DNA from: Rutidosis leptorrhynchoides
Lineage: Eukaryota; Streptophyta; Magnoliopsida; Asterales; Asteraceae
Reading direction: 5' to 3'
NCBI RefSeq assembly: GCF_046630445.1
Contig: NC_092333.1
Location: 333,137,501 to 333,201,500 of the forward strand
DNA length: 64,000 bases
Position numbers and translations under genes: made by a program. Shown here piece after piece: positions 46,755 to 60,014 of this stretch; position 1 is the first letter of the stretch; every line of letters begins with the position of its first letter. The notes under the pieces were generated by a model. That model ran no database searches and was not told where the DNA came from. It saw nothing but the letters and a program-made list of their open reading frames with translations.

Positions 46755-48490
46755 ATGCTCCATCCAGTTCTGATTCTCGATATACTTCTAACTTTCATAT
46801 CGGTCATTCTTCTTTTTTTTCATCTACCGTCGGAAGAATCTATTTACTTCTACTATACTCTTAGGTTTATAGTGTTCCTAGTTCTCCCGTGTCTTTATAT
46901 TGCTATATGCATCGATATATATGGTTTATAATTTCTGGTTTGTCGTTGGGCTTTATATGTTCCCTTATATTTCAAAGTCTCTGCTTCTGTCTTCTATAAT
47001 CATTATCATTCACAGTTAATGCTCTCTTTTATTTGCTGCAATTTATACCCCAATTTCTATTTTGGAGTTTTGTCCTTTCGTTTCTTCTTCTTGCGATTAA
47101 GCACCGCTTGTAATGGTCCAGAATTCACAGATATGAATTTCAAAATGAACATTGTTAATGTTCTAGGAAGGAAATTGTGATGGCACGATCTTGACTTGTC
47201 AAATTACTAAAATACCTTGGAAAAGGCCGAATCATCAAGAAATATTTTCTTGATATTTTAGAGGTTAAATAGAATACAAGAGTCGTATAACATGGCACAT
47301 GATGATGTTATGATCTGTGAATCATCACGTTTCATTTAGAAACTCAGCATGACTTACTGTAATATAATCACGTTGATCAAGTGTCATTATATTATACTAA
47401 TTCATGCTTCAGTTCCCAACACTACTTCAAAATATTCCTATTTTAAACTTGAATGTTTCAGAATTTAGAAACCAAAATAGTTTCTTTTATGATGTAATAC
47501 AGATAGCGCGAAGAGGTAAATGACTTCAAATAAGAAAAATTAAGAAAATATCTTCAGAAATATGGAGGATATTTATAATGAAAGATATGATGATATTTTA
47601 GAATTTCTAATATCAGAGGATGATGAAGAATATTGTCCGCATGGGTTTAGAGTCAGGAGCAAGGTATTCGTTAATGACTTCAGCAGATACTGAATTATTT
47701 GGATCCTTTGAAGTCAGGTTCAGTCTTTGTAATTTGTCCACAGCCTCCTTCCTACTTGCTCAATCCGTTTTCCAGTTCTAAGACTTCTCTTTTTCTGCGC
47801 TTTGCCAGCACACCTATTCATTATCATCAAACTTTTACTGTTAAGGTCGTTTATATTTTTTTTTTTGCTGCTTCATCAGTATTTTTCCATTTTCGGAGAA
47901 CTAATTCGTAGTTCGAAGTGTTTTTCAGAATCTTCACATTCAAATTAAGTCCAGAAGATAGACGTTATATATACACATATAACTGTTGGCGTAGACATGC
48001 TGCGAGATTTCAAAATACTGATTGCTAATTCCCAATGATTCGTATGGAAATTCTCATTACAAGATGCGAATGAGTAAATGATGGGGTTTCAATGAATAAT
48101 TATAATGACTTTTTGGAGAGGCTAAAGTCAAAGGGTAATGAAGTTGTTGATACATCTGTTAATAATGTGGTGGAATGTAAAAGGTTCCCTGGTAATGATG
48201 GTGTATATCTCAAGGTTATAATAAGGTTAGTCTGACTAAAAAGTCGAAGTTGACTTGCTGGAGCTGTGACAAAACTGGATACTTTGAATAGGAGTCGCAA
48301 AGTTATTTTTGCTAATAAATGCTAAAGAATCTGACGCGGATACGTTGTTTAAACTTTTACTTTGGTTTCAAGAGTTTTTCGGGTACACAACTATGGGTAA
48401 CATGTGGTTGGATCATCATCTCGATTGCTCATCATTCGAAGTGTCTTCAGAAATTTTTGAAGGGTTTGAACACAGATTGTAATCGTTAAC
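46755..48490 (+). pseudogene. Opposite-strand coding-like block of element C
   Basis: Read on the + strand, against the direction of the element, several segments are conserved with element D. They are a hydrophobic membrane-protein-like stretch (start MLHPVLILDILLTF-like, 46,755-47,010), an acidic segment (NERYDDILEFLISEDDEE, near 47,570), a Trp/Arg segment (YTYNCWRR, near 47,975), a zinc-knuckle-like CWSCDKTGYF (48,256-48,285) and MGNMWLDHHLDCSSFEVSS (near 48,392). This copy is broken. See 59,751-60,014 for the better first segment. Confidence 0.45.
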
Positions 48491-48754
48491 ATACATTTGA
48501 TGTTCTAACACAGTTTTGAAGTCAAAATATAGCTTGTGAAAGATGTAAGGATCTAAGAGTGATGATTTTGGTCATATCTCAAGTTGAATTTTGAGATTTC
48601 AAAATCAAAATATGTAATTAAATTTTGAATGAGTATGGTTGTTTTGATTTTCTATAAAAGAATGTATATTGTTGTGAAAGTAGGGAGTATAATGGATGAT
48701 TTGCTGAATCAGATTCGAAGAATGTAATATATTAATTGTGAATTTATATATCTC

Positions 48755-48776
48755 TCGGGTATTACCTACCCGTTAA
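48755..48776 (-). other. Internal copy of the PPT-like motif in element C
   Basis: On the - strand TTAACGGGTAGGTA is followed by ATACCCG. It forms the hairpin CGGGTA-GGTAA-TACCCG. Confidence 0.65.
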
Positions 48777-49789
48777 AAAAAATTTCACAATTAATATTTT
48801 GTACAAAAGAATTTTATTACAGTCTTTATGAAAATATATATATGTATATTTTCTTCAGATTTAACATAGATTTAATGAGTTAATGTTAAATTAAACTCAT
48901 TTGATTTACGGTTGAAACTAGAATTGAATAATCCCTAAAGGCTTTAAAAAGTACATAACTTTTACGCAGTATTTCTTTAATGACATTGAAATTATGAATC
49001 AATACTTCGTTATTTGTTGATGTATGATGTTCGGTTCGTGGAATTCTTGTGAATTTCGCAAAGTACGAATGATGTTATCTGAAAAGTTTCGGGTACATCG
49101 ATGATGAAAGTGTAAAATCAAATATATACTTGATTTATTATGAATTGGAATTTGTTGAATTGCGACAGAGATTGTAGTTAACGCTGGTTAAGTTGTGGCC
49201 GAAGGACGTACATTATTGCATATTTGTAATATGAATTAACCGAGTAGTTAAGATTCACACACAATAGCTTAGCACGGAAAGATTTATTTTTATTTCAAAA
49301 TATATAAAATATACATATAATTTCTTCAAAGGGAATGAGTTAATTCTTCATAACTCGTTGATACAATATACGGGTTATTGATTCGTAATGATGTCCATAG
49401 TGATTCTTGAGCTGACGGAGTTTGTGATGTTATAGGTGTTGTTGATTCTGATGTTGACTGTACTGATGATGCTGGTGACGCTGACGGTACTGTTGATGCT
49501 GTTGGTAAAACAAGTTTAGCTTGTTAATCACACACCATTTTTGTCAGGGTTTCTACTCTTCCTTCTATCATTTTGGTTCACTTAACTGATTTATAGTTAG
49601 GGCTAGATTAGATAATCTCTAAGACTTTAGAGATTACATAATCTGCGCGGAATGTTTCTCCAATGAAGTTATGAATTAATACTTCGTCGGTTATTGTTGT
49701 TGGTATTCCTTGGTATCTACAGGGCGTATGACATTGGTGCTCGTGGGACAGAGTGTAACGTTGAGGTTTACGACGTGGTTGTGGTTGCG

Positions 49790-50264
49790 GTGGTAATGGT
49801 ACTATTGGCGTTGATGATGGTGTTACTGGTTATGCTGCTGATGCTGCTGCTGGTGTTTGTAATATCTGCACCATATTCTCCAAAGCCACTACCCGAGCGC
49901 GAAGCTCGTTGACTTCTTCTATTACACCGGGGTGATTGTCGGTTCGGACGAGCGGATAAATAAAATCTAAAATTTGATGTAATATATAATCGTGACGAGA
50001 TACTCTGGAAATGAGCGAGAAAATGGTGTTTCGAACAGGTTCGCCGGTAAGTGCTTCAGGTTCTTCGTCAAGAGGGCAATGTGGTGGATGGAAGGGATCA
50101 CCTTCTTCTTGTCTCCAATGATTGAGGAGGCTACGAACCTATCCCCAATTCATCCAGAATAGGTGATGACTGATTGGTTGATCTATTCCGGTCACACTGC
50201 TTTCGGAGCTGGAGTGGGATTCCATTTCGAAATCCGAGGAACTTGAATTAATGATGAATTCCAT
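49790..50264 (-). pseudogene. gag-like first frame of element C
   Basis: On the - strand it opens MEFIINSSSSDFEMESHSSS after the leader. Further on is a leucine-zipper-like coiled coil (VIEEVNELRARVVALENMVQ) followed by an Ala/Pro/Thr-rich tail. No capsid or zinc-knuckle motif was found in it. The same coiled coil is present in element D. The copy is broken. Confidence 0.55.
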
Positions 50265-50685
50265 TTCGTACGATTGAATAAGGATTTTTTTTTCGATATG
50301 AAATGATTTTCGGTTATCGGATGGTATTCTAATTACATAGAATATCCATATATATAGAACAAAAGATTTCGTAAATTACGGAGGAATTTACGAGATATAT
50401 CAGGCAACGTTTACAGTAATAGATACGATAAGATATGATTTAGCAGATACGCTAAGATATGAATTTTTGTCTATACACTATTCATGCAATCAATGCAGCA
50501 AGACGTGTCTTAGACTAAAAATGATAAGCAGGTTATTTTCTGAGGATGATAAGTAGTTAATTTTTGACACAAAATGATAAGCAAAACTATTGACATGCAG
50601 ACACGGTCGAAGTCCAGACTCACTAATGCATCCTATCGACTTATCTGTTAGACAACTAATGCAGACCTGGTTCGCTAAGACCACC

Positions 50686-50697
50686 GCTCTGATACCA
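50686..50697 (-). promoter_or_regulatory. Primer binding site (tRNA-Met) of element C
   Basis: TGGTATCAGAGC on the - strand, two bases from the 5' LTR. The following leader (GGTGGTCTTAGCGAACC; GCATTAGTGAGTCTGGACTT) is homologous to that of elements A and B. Confidence 0.85.
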
Positions 50698-50699
50698 AC

Positions 50700-53600
50700 T
50701 GAAAGGACCCGTTCATATACATTATAAACGATTCACAATAGTTGATTACATTGCGAGGTATTTGACCTCTATATGATACATTTTACAAACATTGCATTCG
50801 TTTTTAAAAGACAATCTTTCTTTACATCGAAAAATGACAGACATGCATACCATTTCATAATATCCACTATCCAACTATAAATTGATTTAATAATAATCTT
50901 TGATGAACTCAATGACTCGAATGCAACGTTCTTCGAAATATGCTATGAAAGACTCCAAGTAATATCTTTAAAATGAGCAAATGCACAGCGGAAGATTTCT
51001 TTAACACCTGAGAATAAACATGCTTTAAAGTGTCAACCAAAAGGTTGGTGAGTTCATTAGTTTATCATAATCATTTATTTTCATCATTTTAATAGACCAC
51101 AAGAATTTCATTTCCAGTTCTCATAAATATACGTCCCATGCATAGAGACAAAAATAATCATTTATATGGTGAACACCTGGTAACCGACATTAACAATATG
51201 CATATAAGAATATCCCCTATCATTCCGGAATCCTCCTTCGGACATGATATAAATTTCGAAGTACTAAAGCATCCGGTACTTTGGATGGGGCTTGTTGGGC
51301 CCGATAGATCTATCTTTAGGATTCGCGTCAATTAGGGTGTCTGTTCCCTAATTCTTAGATTACCAGACTTAATAAAAAGGGGCATATTCGATTTCGATCA
51401 TTCAACCATATAATGTAGTTTCAATTACTTGTGTCTATTTCGTAAAACAGTTATAAAAACAGCGCATGTATTCTCAGTCCCAAAAATATAAAGGGTAAAA
51501 AGGCAAATGAAACTCACCATACTGTATTTCGTAGTAAAAATACATATAACGTCATTGAACAAGTGCAAGGTTGGCCTCGGATTCACGAACCTATATTAAT
51601 TATGTATATTTATATGTTGGTCAATATTTGTATAGCAATTTAGGTCAGGTCATAGTGTAATCCTATCCTATAGCTCGAGTCTGACTCTACAGTATAGTAA
51701 CATGTTATATTACTCATGCTCAATTAAGATTCTAGTAAAAGGTGACGTGTGAAACAACGTAACACAAATGGTTTCATAATCATAAAATAGTATTTTAGGT
51801 TTTTTTTTTATAGAGAAAATCAACACAAAAAGTTAACTGAAAAGTTAACAGGAAAAGTCAAAGTTCAAAGTCAAAAGTCAAAGGTTAAAGTCAAAAGTCA
51901 AAGGTCAAAGTAAAAATGAGGTCGCATGCAAATATATAATAACTTATACAAAAATGATTTTCGATCAAACATGACTAAACGGGCCACTTCAGCTATTTTT
52001 AAAAAAATTATCGGAACTCCGATTGATAAACGGCCAAAGATAAAAGTTACACATTACCAAAAAGATTAAGCATAAATATTACAGAAGTAAACTAAACCTA
52101 GACAACTCGTAGTTGCCAACGCGTTTTCGGCGTTTCAAAGTTAATTTTTTTTTCAGCTTTAATAAATTTACAAAAGTGACCGAGTAGCCTACTTTGGAGA
52201 TTTTTAGAAAATTCCTCAAAACTCGTATTGACAAACGGTCAAAGCCTGAAAATTCTTGTTACCACAAAGATATAACATAATTTTTGGCAAGAGTAAACAC
52301 ATATCAGGCCGACCATGACAACTGATACAAAACTGACATTTTTAAATAAAAAAGTTTCAGCTCTTTTTAGAATTTTAAAATGTGACCAAACCGTCAACTT
52401 TGATGATTTTTAGAAAAATCGTCGAGACTCGAATTGACAAACAGCCAGAGTCGTTTGTTAGACCTTACAACACAGAATTCAGTGGTATTTTTTTATATAT
52501 GAAACAACGCAGATCAGCGAGAATTTCAGTTCCCGTTTCGACATTTCATCAAAATTTGCAAAACTTCTTTTGTCCATAACTTGACAACCGTTCAACGAAA
52601 CGAGACGTGCTTTATATGAAAATTCATCTACTCGACGAGTAGAATCCAAATAACCACTTTTTATAACCCAGAAAATTAGTTCACTAATTATCATCAGCAA
52701 TTTTAATTACGAAATTAATTATGCAATTTGTTTATTTCATAACTTTCTAACCGTTACTTGGATTCAAGTGATTCTTAAACCAAAATTCAATTATTTTTCG
52801 CTAGCTTTCCAACGACATGCATATCTTATACCTTATCTCAATCGTATATGTAACTAATTCAGGAATCAACATAACCTATCTAATGGCAATATCAAAAGTA
52901 CAAGCATGCATAATCCTATATACTCGAGCACTAGTCAGGGATACACTATTAGTATGTAAAAATTAAATTATGAGTACTCACATATCAATATCGAGATTCA
53001 ATATTGCAAGAAAGGTACGTAAACGCAACGGAGATGATAAACACTATATTGACCTCACGAGCATACCCATGAACCATACTCAATCACCTCCATAGCTATA
53101 ACCCATAATTTCCTTAATCCTATCCCACTCGAAAAAACAACTTCGAAATCACTCGGACAGCACTCCGTCGTAATATTTTATGTATACTAATAATATCTTG
53201 AGATAATACGGAGTAAATATATATATGTAAATCGATTGAGAGAGTTTAGAGAAAACTATTTTCAAGTTTCTATGAAATAATGAAACCTATTGAATTCTAT
53301 TTATAATAGTTTTTTGAATTATTAAAGTGAATTATTAAAGTATGAATTATTAAAGTGAATTATTAAAGTATGAATTATTAAAGTGAATTATTAAAGTATG
53401 AATTATTAAAGTGAATTATTAAAGTATGAATTATTAAAGTGAATTATTAAAGTATGAATTATTAAAGTTAAAGTAAAGTAAAAATAAAGTAAAGGTAAAG
53501 TTTAAGTATAGTAAAAGTATAAAACTATGTACGTATAATACGCGTATAAATATATATAATATTAATTTAAATCGTTATATATATTTAATAAAATAAAATA

Positions 53601-54223
53601 TAAATATCGTTATCTTTATCATACTAGTTAAGTAATGAGTTGTCAAAAGTGGTTCTAGATATTTATAAAAGTTATATACGCTTTAATAATAAAGTTCTTT
53701 TTAAACTGAAAACGTTTTTGTACGTTTGAAACTAAATAGATCAATCGAGTCTTTATGAGATTCAATCTTCCACTATCCTTTGTCTAGTTCTCAATAATTG
53801 ACAATTTGTTCATATTTATAAATCACTTTACCATTTTCCGAATATTGTTAAAATGAAAAGATTTCTCAAATCAACGTGGGCCTTTCAACAGAGACTTGTA
53901 ATCATAATTCAATATATCTGATAATTCAATCATTTGATCTTATCTTCTAATTCCATTGATAAACATTTTGAAACAGATACAATCATATAAAGTATTTAAT
54001 CTAATATTTTGTTTACGTTTCAAGTTATAATATATATACACATATACATATATAATCATATTCGTTTAATGGTTCGTGAATCGTTGGAACTTGGTTGAGG
54101 TTGAATGAATGTATGAACATAGTTTAAAATTCTTGAAATTTAGCTTAACAAATATTGCTTATCGTGTCGGAAACATATAAAGATTAAAGTTTAAATTTGG
54201 TTGGAAATTTCCGGGTTGTCACA
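50700..54223 (-). repeat. 5' LTR of element C
   Basis: It is a near-identical partner of 42,176-45,700, ending (+ strand) CCGGGTTGTCACA at the right CGTTT target duplication. Confidence 0.9.
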
Positions 54224-54228
54224 CGTTT

Positions 54229-54841
54229 AATGTATGATAATTTTACGAGAGTTGCAAATATATGGGATGAAGATTTCAAACGAAGGTTTCAGATGCGGCG
54301 ACGTGTTTTTCTAAAAATTAAGGATAATATTCTAAGCTACTCCGCAAATCCATTACCGCCATATTTTAGATGATTTAAGATGAGACAAAATTCACGTGGC
54401 GAATGGAGTATTTGTACGCATTTTAAAATTTCTGGCCCACTACGTCAGCTAGCATACGGTTATACACCGGATGTTTTGGATGAGTATTTGAAATTGTTCG
54501 AACGTGTTAGCCCTGGAGTCTCTGCTTAACTTTACATAATGTATCATTGTTTTGTATGAAAATGACTATCTAAGAGAGCCAAAGATGCATGACAATGAAC
54601 GATTGTACGCGAGATTCATGGTTTTCCGGGAATGATGGGTAACATAGATTGTATGCACTAGGTGTGGGCAAAATGTCTATTTTCCTGGAGAGGCCAATAT
54701 ATGCCAGGCAATCATAGTCGCCCAATTATTATGCTTTAAGGCGTTGCCTCGTATGATAATTGGATTTATCATGCTTTTTTAGTGTGGCGGGTCCAAAAAA
54801 TGACTTAAATGTCTTATATACTACTCCTTTGTTCAACTAAA
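54229..54841 (+). pseudogene. PIF/Harbinger transposase pseudogene, core part
   Basis: It continues the frame of 42,039-42,175. FKRRFQMRRRVFLKIKDNI and PLRQLAYGYTPDVLDEYLKL match the conserved N-terminal part of HARBI1-like DDE nucleases. GFPGMMGNIDCMH marks the first catalytic Asp, and AGPKNDLNVLYTTPLFN the block before the second. In-frame stops (for example within PYFR*F near 54,371) and register shifts show it is dead. It ends where element D is inserted at 54,842, so the last third of the gene is not in view. The element's own terminal repeats were not found. Confidence 0.82.
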
Positions 54842-56834
54842 TGAGACGACCCGTCCAAATTCATAAGGACGAATACAATAACATATGATTACATTGCGAG
54901 GTATTTGACCTCTATATGATTCATTTTACAAACATTGCATTCATTTTAAAAGACAACTTTCATTTCATCGAAAGTTGATAGGTATGCATACCAATTCATA
55001 ATATCCAACTCTAAATGACCTAATCTGTCATTTGCTTAATCATAATCTTTAATGAACTCAACGACTTGAATGCAACATCTTTTAAAATATGCCATGAATG
55101 ACTCCAACTAATATCTTTAAAATGAACAAATGCACAGCGGAAGATTTCTTTCATACATGAGAATAAACATGCTTTAAAGTGTCAACCAAAAGGTTGGTGA
55201 GTTCATTAGTTTATCATAATCGATAATTTCCGTAATTTTAATAGACCACAATATTTTCATTTTTTCGTTTCAATATACATCTCATATCAGATATTTCGCA
55301 CAAACTGCATAGAGATAAAAATCATTCATATGGTGAACACCTGATAATCGACATTAACAAAAGGTGTCTAGAATATTCTCATAATTCCGGGACTCTCATC
55401 GGACATGATAAAATCGAAGTACTAAAGCATCCGTAACCCGTATGGGGTTTGTTAGGCCCAATAGATCTATCTTTAGGATTCGCGTCAATTAGGATTTCTG
55501 TTCCCTAATTCTTAGATTACCAGACTAAAAAGGGTGATATTCGATTTGATAATCCAACCATAGAATGTAGTTTCGATTACTTGTGTCTATTTCGTAAAAC
55601 ATTTATAAAAGCAGCGCATGTATTCTCAGTCCCAAAAATATATATTGCAAAAGCATTTAAAAAGGGAGTAATGAAACTCACAATACTGTATTTCGTAGTA
55701 AAAATACATATGTCGTCATTGAACAAGTGCAAGGTTGGCTTCGGAATCACGAACATATATTAAGTATATATATTTATGTGTTGGTCAATATCTGCCTAAC
55801 AATTTAGGTTAAACCGTAGTGTATTACAATCCTAATGCTCGAGATTCGTCATGCAGAAGTTAACAAAAATTATCTAATCTAAAAATGACTTTCAAAATAT
55901 AGTCATTTTATATATTAAATATATTTATCAGATTTTATTAGAGTAAATAATACAAGTCATTTATTAATAAATAAAAATTTAGATTAAAATTTATATATAA
56001 AAATATACTTTTATAAATCTCAAGTAATAAAATTTATAAAGTTCATTTAATATCATAAAAAAATATAGTAGTATGTATTAGTAATGTAATTATATTACAT
56101 GTGGTAAAATATCTTTGTGTCACATATTCATTTGATAAAATAATATTGATAATAATAATAATAAGTAAAAATTGTATTATTTTGTAATAATAATAATAAT
56201 TATTATTCTACTAATAATAATAACAATATTTATATTTACTAATGATGATATTAATTATGAAAAAAGAAGATAATTCTAATCATGATAATTTTAACAATAA
56301 CGATGCTTTTTACTATTATCAGTAATAATAATAATATTTTATAAAAATAATAATTCTATTTAAAATAATAATTTTTAGTAATAATAATAATACTAAAATG
56401 ATAATAATAATGATATTTTATAATAACAATGATATTTCTATTAAAAATGATAATTTTAGTAAAAATGATAGATTTAATATTAATAATATACTTTTAATAA
56501 TAATAAAAATAATAAAAATGATATTTTTATCTAAATCAATATCTTACGATATTTTAACTTCATCATGATACTTATACTCATTATTTCCTAATCGATTTGT
56601 TTAATAGCTTTTAGTCCTCTTTTATAACGCGTTCATAATAATGATAATCATAATAATTAGTTGATACTAATATTAGTTTTAATGATAATAATACTAATAA
56701 GTATTATAATAATATTAACGATAATACTAATAATTATGATAATAATAATAATGATAATATTAATAATCATCTTGATGATAATAACGATAGTAATAATAAT
56801 AACAATAACAATTTTTAATAATAATATGATGATG

Positions 56835-56920
<86 letters not shown>

Positions 56921-57517
56921 TAGATAATAATATTAACGACGATAATAACGACGATAGTAATAACAATCATTTTAACAATAATAATACTAAAATTAATAAT
57001 AATTCAGTTGACGATATCTTTAATCCGTTCATCGAAACCATACACTTTCTAAATGAAAAGTTATTAATTTTTTGCCACCTTTCCAACGACATGTATATCA
57101 TATACCTTATCTCAGTAGCATATGTATTAAATTCATGACTTATCATAAACTATCTAACGACAATATTAAGTATACAAGTATGCATAGTCCTATATACTCG
57201 AGCACTAGTCAGGGATACACTATTAATATATAAAAGTTGAGATTTAAGTGCTCACGTATCAATATTCTGATTCAATATTGCAGGAAAAGTACGTAGACGC
57301 GACGGAGATGATAAACATTAGTTTGACTCACGAGCTATCTCCCCGAATAATACCCATCACCTCCATAGCTATAACCCATAATTTCCTTAGCTCTATCCAG
57401 CTCGCAAAACCCGTTTTGAAATAACTCGCTCATGACCTCATCGTAGTATTTTATGTATAATAATAATAATAATACTACTACATAATAATAAGATTATTAA
57501 TAATAATAATATTAATC

Positions 57518-57565
<48 letters not shown>

Positions 57566-59308
57566 TTTATATATATATATATATATATTAAGAGTAGTCG
57601 AGAGATAGATAGATGAGAACTGAATCAAGCGAAACTGAAATCGATCATTTTAAAGAGATTTAATCTCACCTACCACCTCATGCGATCGCATGGGAGGTAA
57701 TGGAAGAAGCCATGCGATCGCATGAGCTCCGCATGAGCTTCTTTTTCATTTCAAATTCGCTTACTAGTCCTTGCCGACACTTATGATATACATATATATA
57801 TTTATTTAATATATAATATATTTAATCTTTAGAATTAATTAAATATTATATTATATTCTCGTGCATAGTTGATTTGTAATTTTAGCACCGATGAATTGTA
57901 CGTTGACGCTCAACTTATGTGCCGGTTCCAATTTTTCGAACGTCCTTTCGTACGCTTAGAAAACTTGTACTTTACGTACACGTACCTTTATCAATAATTA
58001 GACTTATTTCACCAATAATTATACTCCATGAAATGTAACTTATACATTTGAATTTTTTGGTCATTTGCTTCTATAAATCGATGTCTCGTTATATATACAT
58101 ATGATAATTTAAATCAAAACGCTTTGTATCTAGTTAATATTATATTTAATCACTTTGCAATATATATATATATATATATATATATTCTCAAAAAAAAAAT
58201 ATAATTTTATACATATTATACAGGATTGAAATATTTATTTAATAATATTATATTTTAGTTTTTCAAAAATAATTTATATTTCAACGTTCAATATATATAA
58301 TTTAAAATCGTTCAAATAATAGAAAGTATTATTTCGTGACGTTTGCATTTCAAAGCTTAAAATTGATATAACTAGTTTATGCCCAACCGTTTATAAAAAC
58401 ATTTTAATAATCACAATATATTATATTCAAAATCATTTAACTAAAAAGATTATAGTAGTAGTAGTTGTTATATCATAAAATTTTTTAATATTAAAAGTCT
58501 ATTATTTCGAAAAATCATTTTGTTTAAGAAAGTAAAATCATATATGAATCATAACAGGTTTCAAGTTTTTAACCTACAGTTTATTCATGAATCATCGGGT
58601 CAAGTCTAAAGGATAATCAAACGTATGAAATCATCCTAACTTAACATGTCAAATGGGTTTATCTAGTCGATGAACCTTATCCCAATTATTTCTTCTACAC
58701 GATCAAATATTATGAAAACTAAATTATTAACCTATCAAAAGACACGAGAAAATATAGTGTAGAACACAAGTTAAAAGTTAATCAAGAATCTCCACTAACT
58801 TTTGCCTAACTCTCGATAATTGACATATTTGTTCTTACATGTAAGTTACTTTACCATGTATTCCGAATACCATTAAAAAGGAAAAGTTTCCTAAATCAAA
58901 GGGGACCTCTCAACAGAGACTCGTAATCATACAATGTATCTGATAAATCAATCATTTGATATTATCTTCAAATTTCTCCGATAAATACGTTTATGTAAAG
59001 TATTATTCATCAAGTACTTTGTTAACATTTTTAAGTCATATAATAATTTCATAACTTATTTTCATATCAACCAAACCGTTAAATGTTTTATTAATATTTC
59101 TCAATTTAATAATCACACATATGTATATATTCATACATATCTATTTACACATAATTGTTCGTGAATCATCGAGAGAAGTCGAAGGGTAAATGAATACATG
59201 AACACCGTTCAAAGTTTTTGAGATTTCAACATTACAGACTTTGCTTATCGTGTCGGAAACATATAAAGATTAAGTTTAAATTTGTTCGGAAATTTCCTGG
59301 TTGTCACA
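54842..59308 (-). repeat. 3' LTR of element D, microsatellite-rich
   Basis: A 4.47-kb LTR with + strand ends TGAGACGACCCG and CCTGGTTGTCACA. It resembles the LTR of C at both ends. The middle is swollen by AAT/TAA repeats (about 56,130-57,000 and 57,460-57,565) and TA runs (57,567-57,590; 58,160-58,185). Frames made of these repeats are not genes. Confidence 0.8.
57679..57724. repeat. Pair of 14-bp perfect palindromes CATGCGATCGCATG
   Basis: They occur at 57,679-57,692 and 57,711-57,724, 32 bp apart, inside the LTR of element D. The half-word GCATGAG follows shortly after the second copy (57,731). They are G/C-rich in an A/T-rich setting. Confidence 0.9.
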
Positions 59309-59309
59309 G

Positions 59310-59340
59310 TACCTACCCGTTAAAGATATTTCATCCCGAA
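59310..59340 (-). promoter_or_regulatory. PPT-like region of element D
   Basis: On the - strand the motif TTAACGGGTAGGTA (59,323-59,310) lies next to the 3' LTR, preceded by AATTTCGGGATGAAATATC. Confidence 0.65.
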
Positions 59341-59750
59341 ATTTGATTGGAATGGTCATGGTTGACAATAAGTATGTTTTCATTACGTATACGAGCTGAA
59401 AATTAGAGTTTTATCATCAACGAGTAATATGGGTAAAACATTTCAATTATGTGAAGAGTACGAGTGAAGATATCGTAAAAGAGTGAAATGAGTAAATGTA
59501 GCTTCGTCATATCTTTTGACGTAGACATGATTGATTTCTAGAGTTCAAGGGATTTGGAGAAAATCTTTGTTATAAGATTTGATTCTCCGGTAATTAAGAA
59601 ATTAGGATCCTCTTCGGTTAGCTGCGATGATCTGTCTTGATTGCTCTGTCTGATATTTCACTATAAATCCACTCCATTCGTTTCCTTATTTCCACAATTC
59701 ATACCTTCTATTCTTCCTCCCTCAATTCATACTTTAAAGTATTCATCAAT

Positions 59751-60014
59751 ATGCTTCATCCAGTTCTGCTTCTTGATATATTCCTAACTTTTATATCTGT
59801 CATTCTTCTTTTTCATCTACCGTCGAAAGAATCTATTTACTTCTACTATACTCTTGGTTTTATAGTGTTTTTAGTTCTCCCGTGTCTTTATATTACTATA
59901 TGCATTGATATATATATGGTTTGTAATTTTGGGGTGGTTGTTGGGCTTTATATCTTCCCTTATATTTCAAAGTCCCTGCTTCTGTCTTCTATAATCATTG
60001 TCATCCACAGTTAA
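59751..60014 (+). CDS. Opposite-strand hydrophobic protein frame of element D
   Basis: An 87-residue frame against the direction of the element. It starts MLHPVLLLDIFLTFISVILL, has a short polar loop (PSKESIYFYY), then further hydrophobic stretches (GFIVFLVLPCLYITICIDIY; GVVVGLYIFPYI; LLLSSIIIVIHS), giving three or four possible membrane segments. Element C has a homologous but broken stretch at 46,755-47,010. Many differences between the two fall at third codon positions or swap similar residues, suggesting past coding. No family is recognised. Opposite-strand frames are known in some plant gypsy groups (Grande and Retand), but a relation is not shown. Confidence 0.45.
   Translation: MLHPVLLLDIFLTFISVILLFHLPSKESIYFYYTLGFIVFLVLPCLYITICIDIYMVCNFGVVVGLYIFPYISKSLLLSSIIIVIHS

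Larger units (their letters stand above)
42176..54223 (-). mobile_element. Element C: large non-autonomous Ty3/gypsy-type element
   Basis: The LTRs are 42,176-45,700 (3' on the - strand) and 50,700-54,223 (5'), about 3,525 bp each, with - strand ends TGTGACAACCCG...GGGTCCTTTCA. A perfect target duplication CGTTT lies at 42,171-42,175 and 54,224-54,228. LTRs differ at roughly one position in a hundred by eye, so the insertion is recent. The 5-kb internal part has a primer site, a gag-like first frame and a PPT-like motif, but no protease, RT or integrase motifs in any frame. It thus resembles large retrotransposon derivatives mobilised in trans. The coding traces it has are broken. Confidence 0.88.

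Noticed and set aside
47102-47150. NGPEF(T/V) words on the + strand of C and D resembling an integrase motif
   Set aside because: There are no neighbouring integrase motifs in the frame; it is considered chance.
56661-56966. Isoleucine-rich (+) and tyrosine-rich (-) frames
   Set aside because: They are translations of AAT/TAA microsatellites in the LTR of element D.
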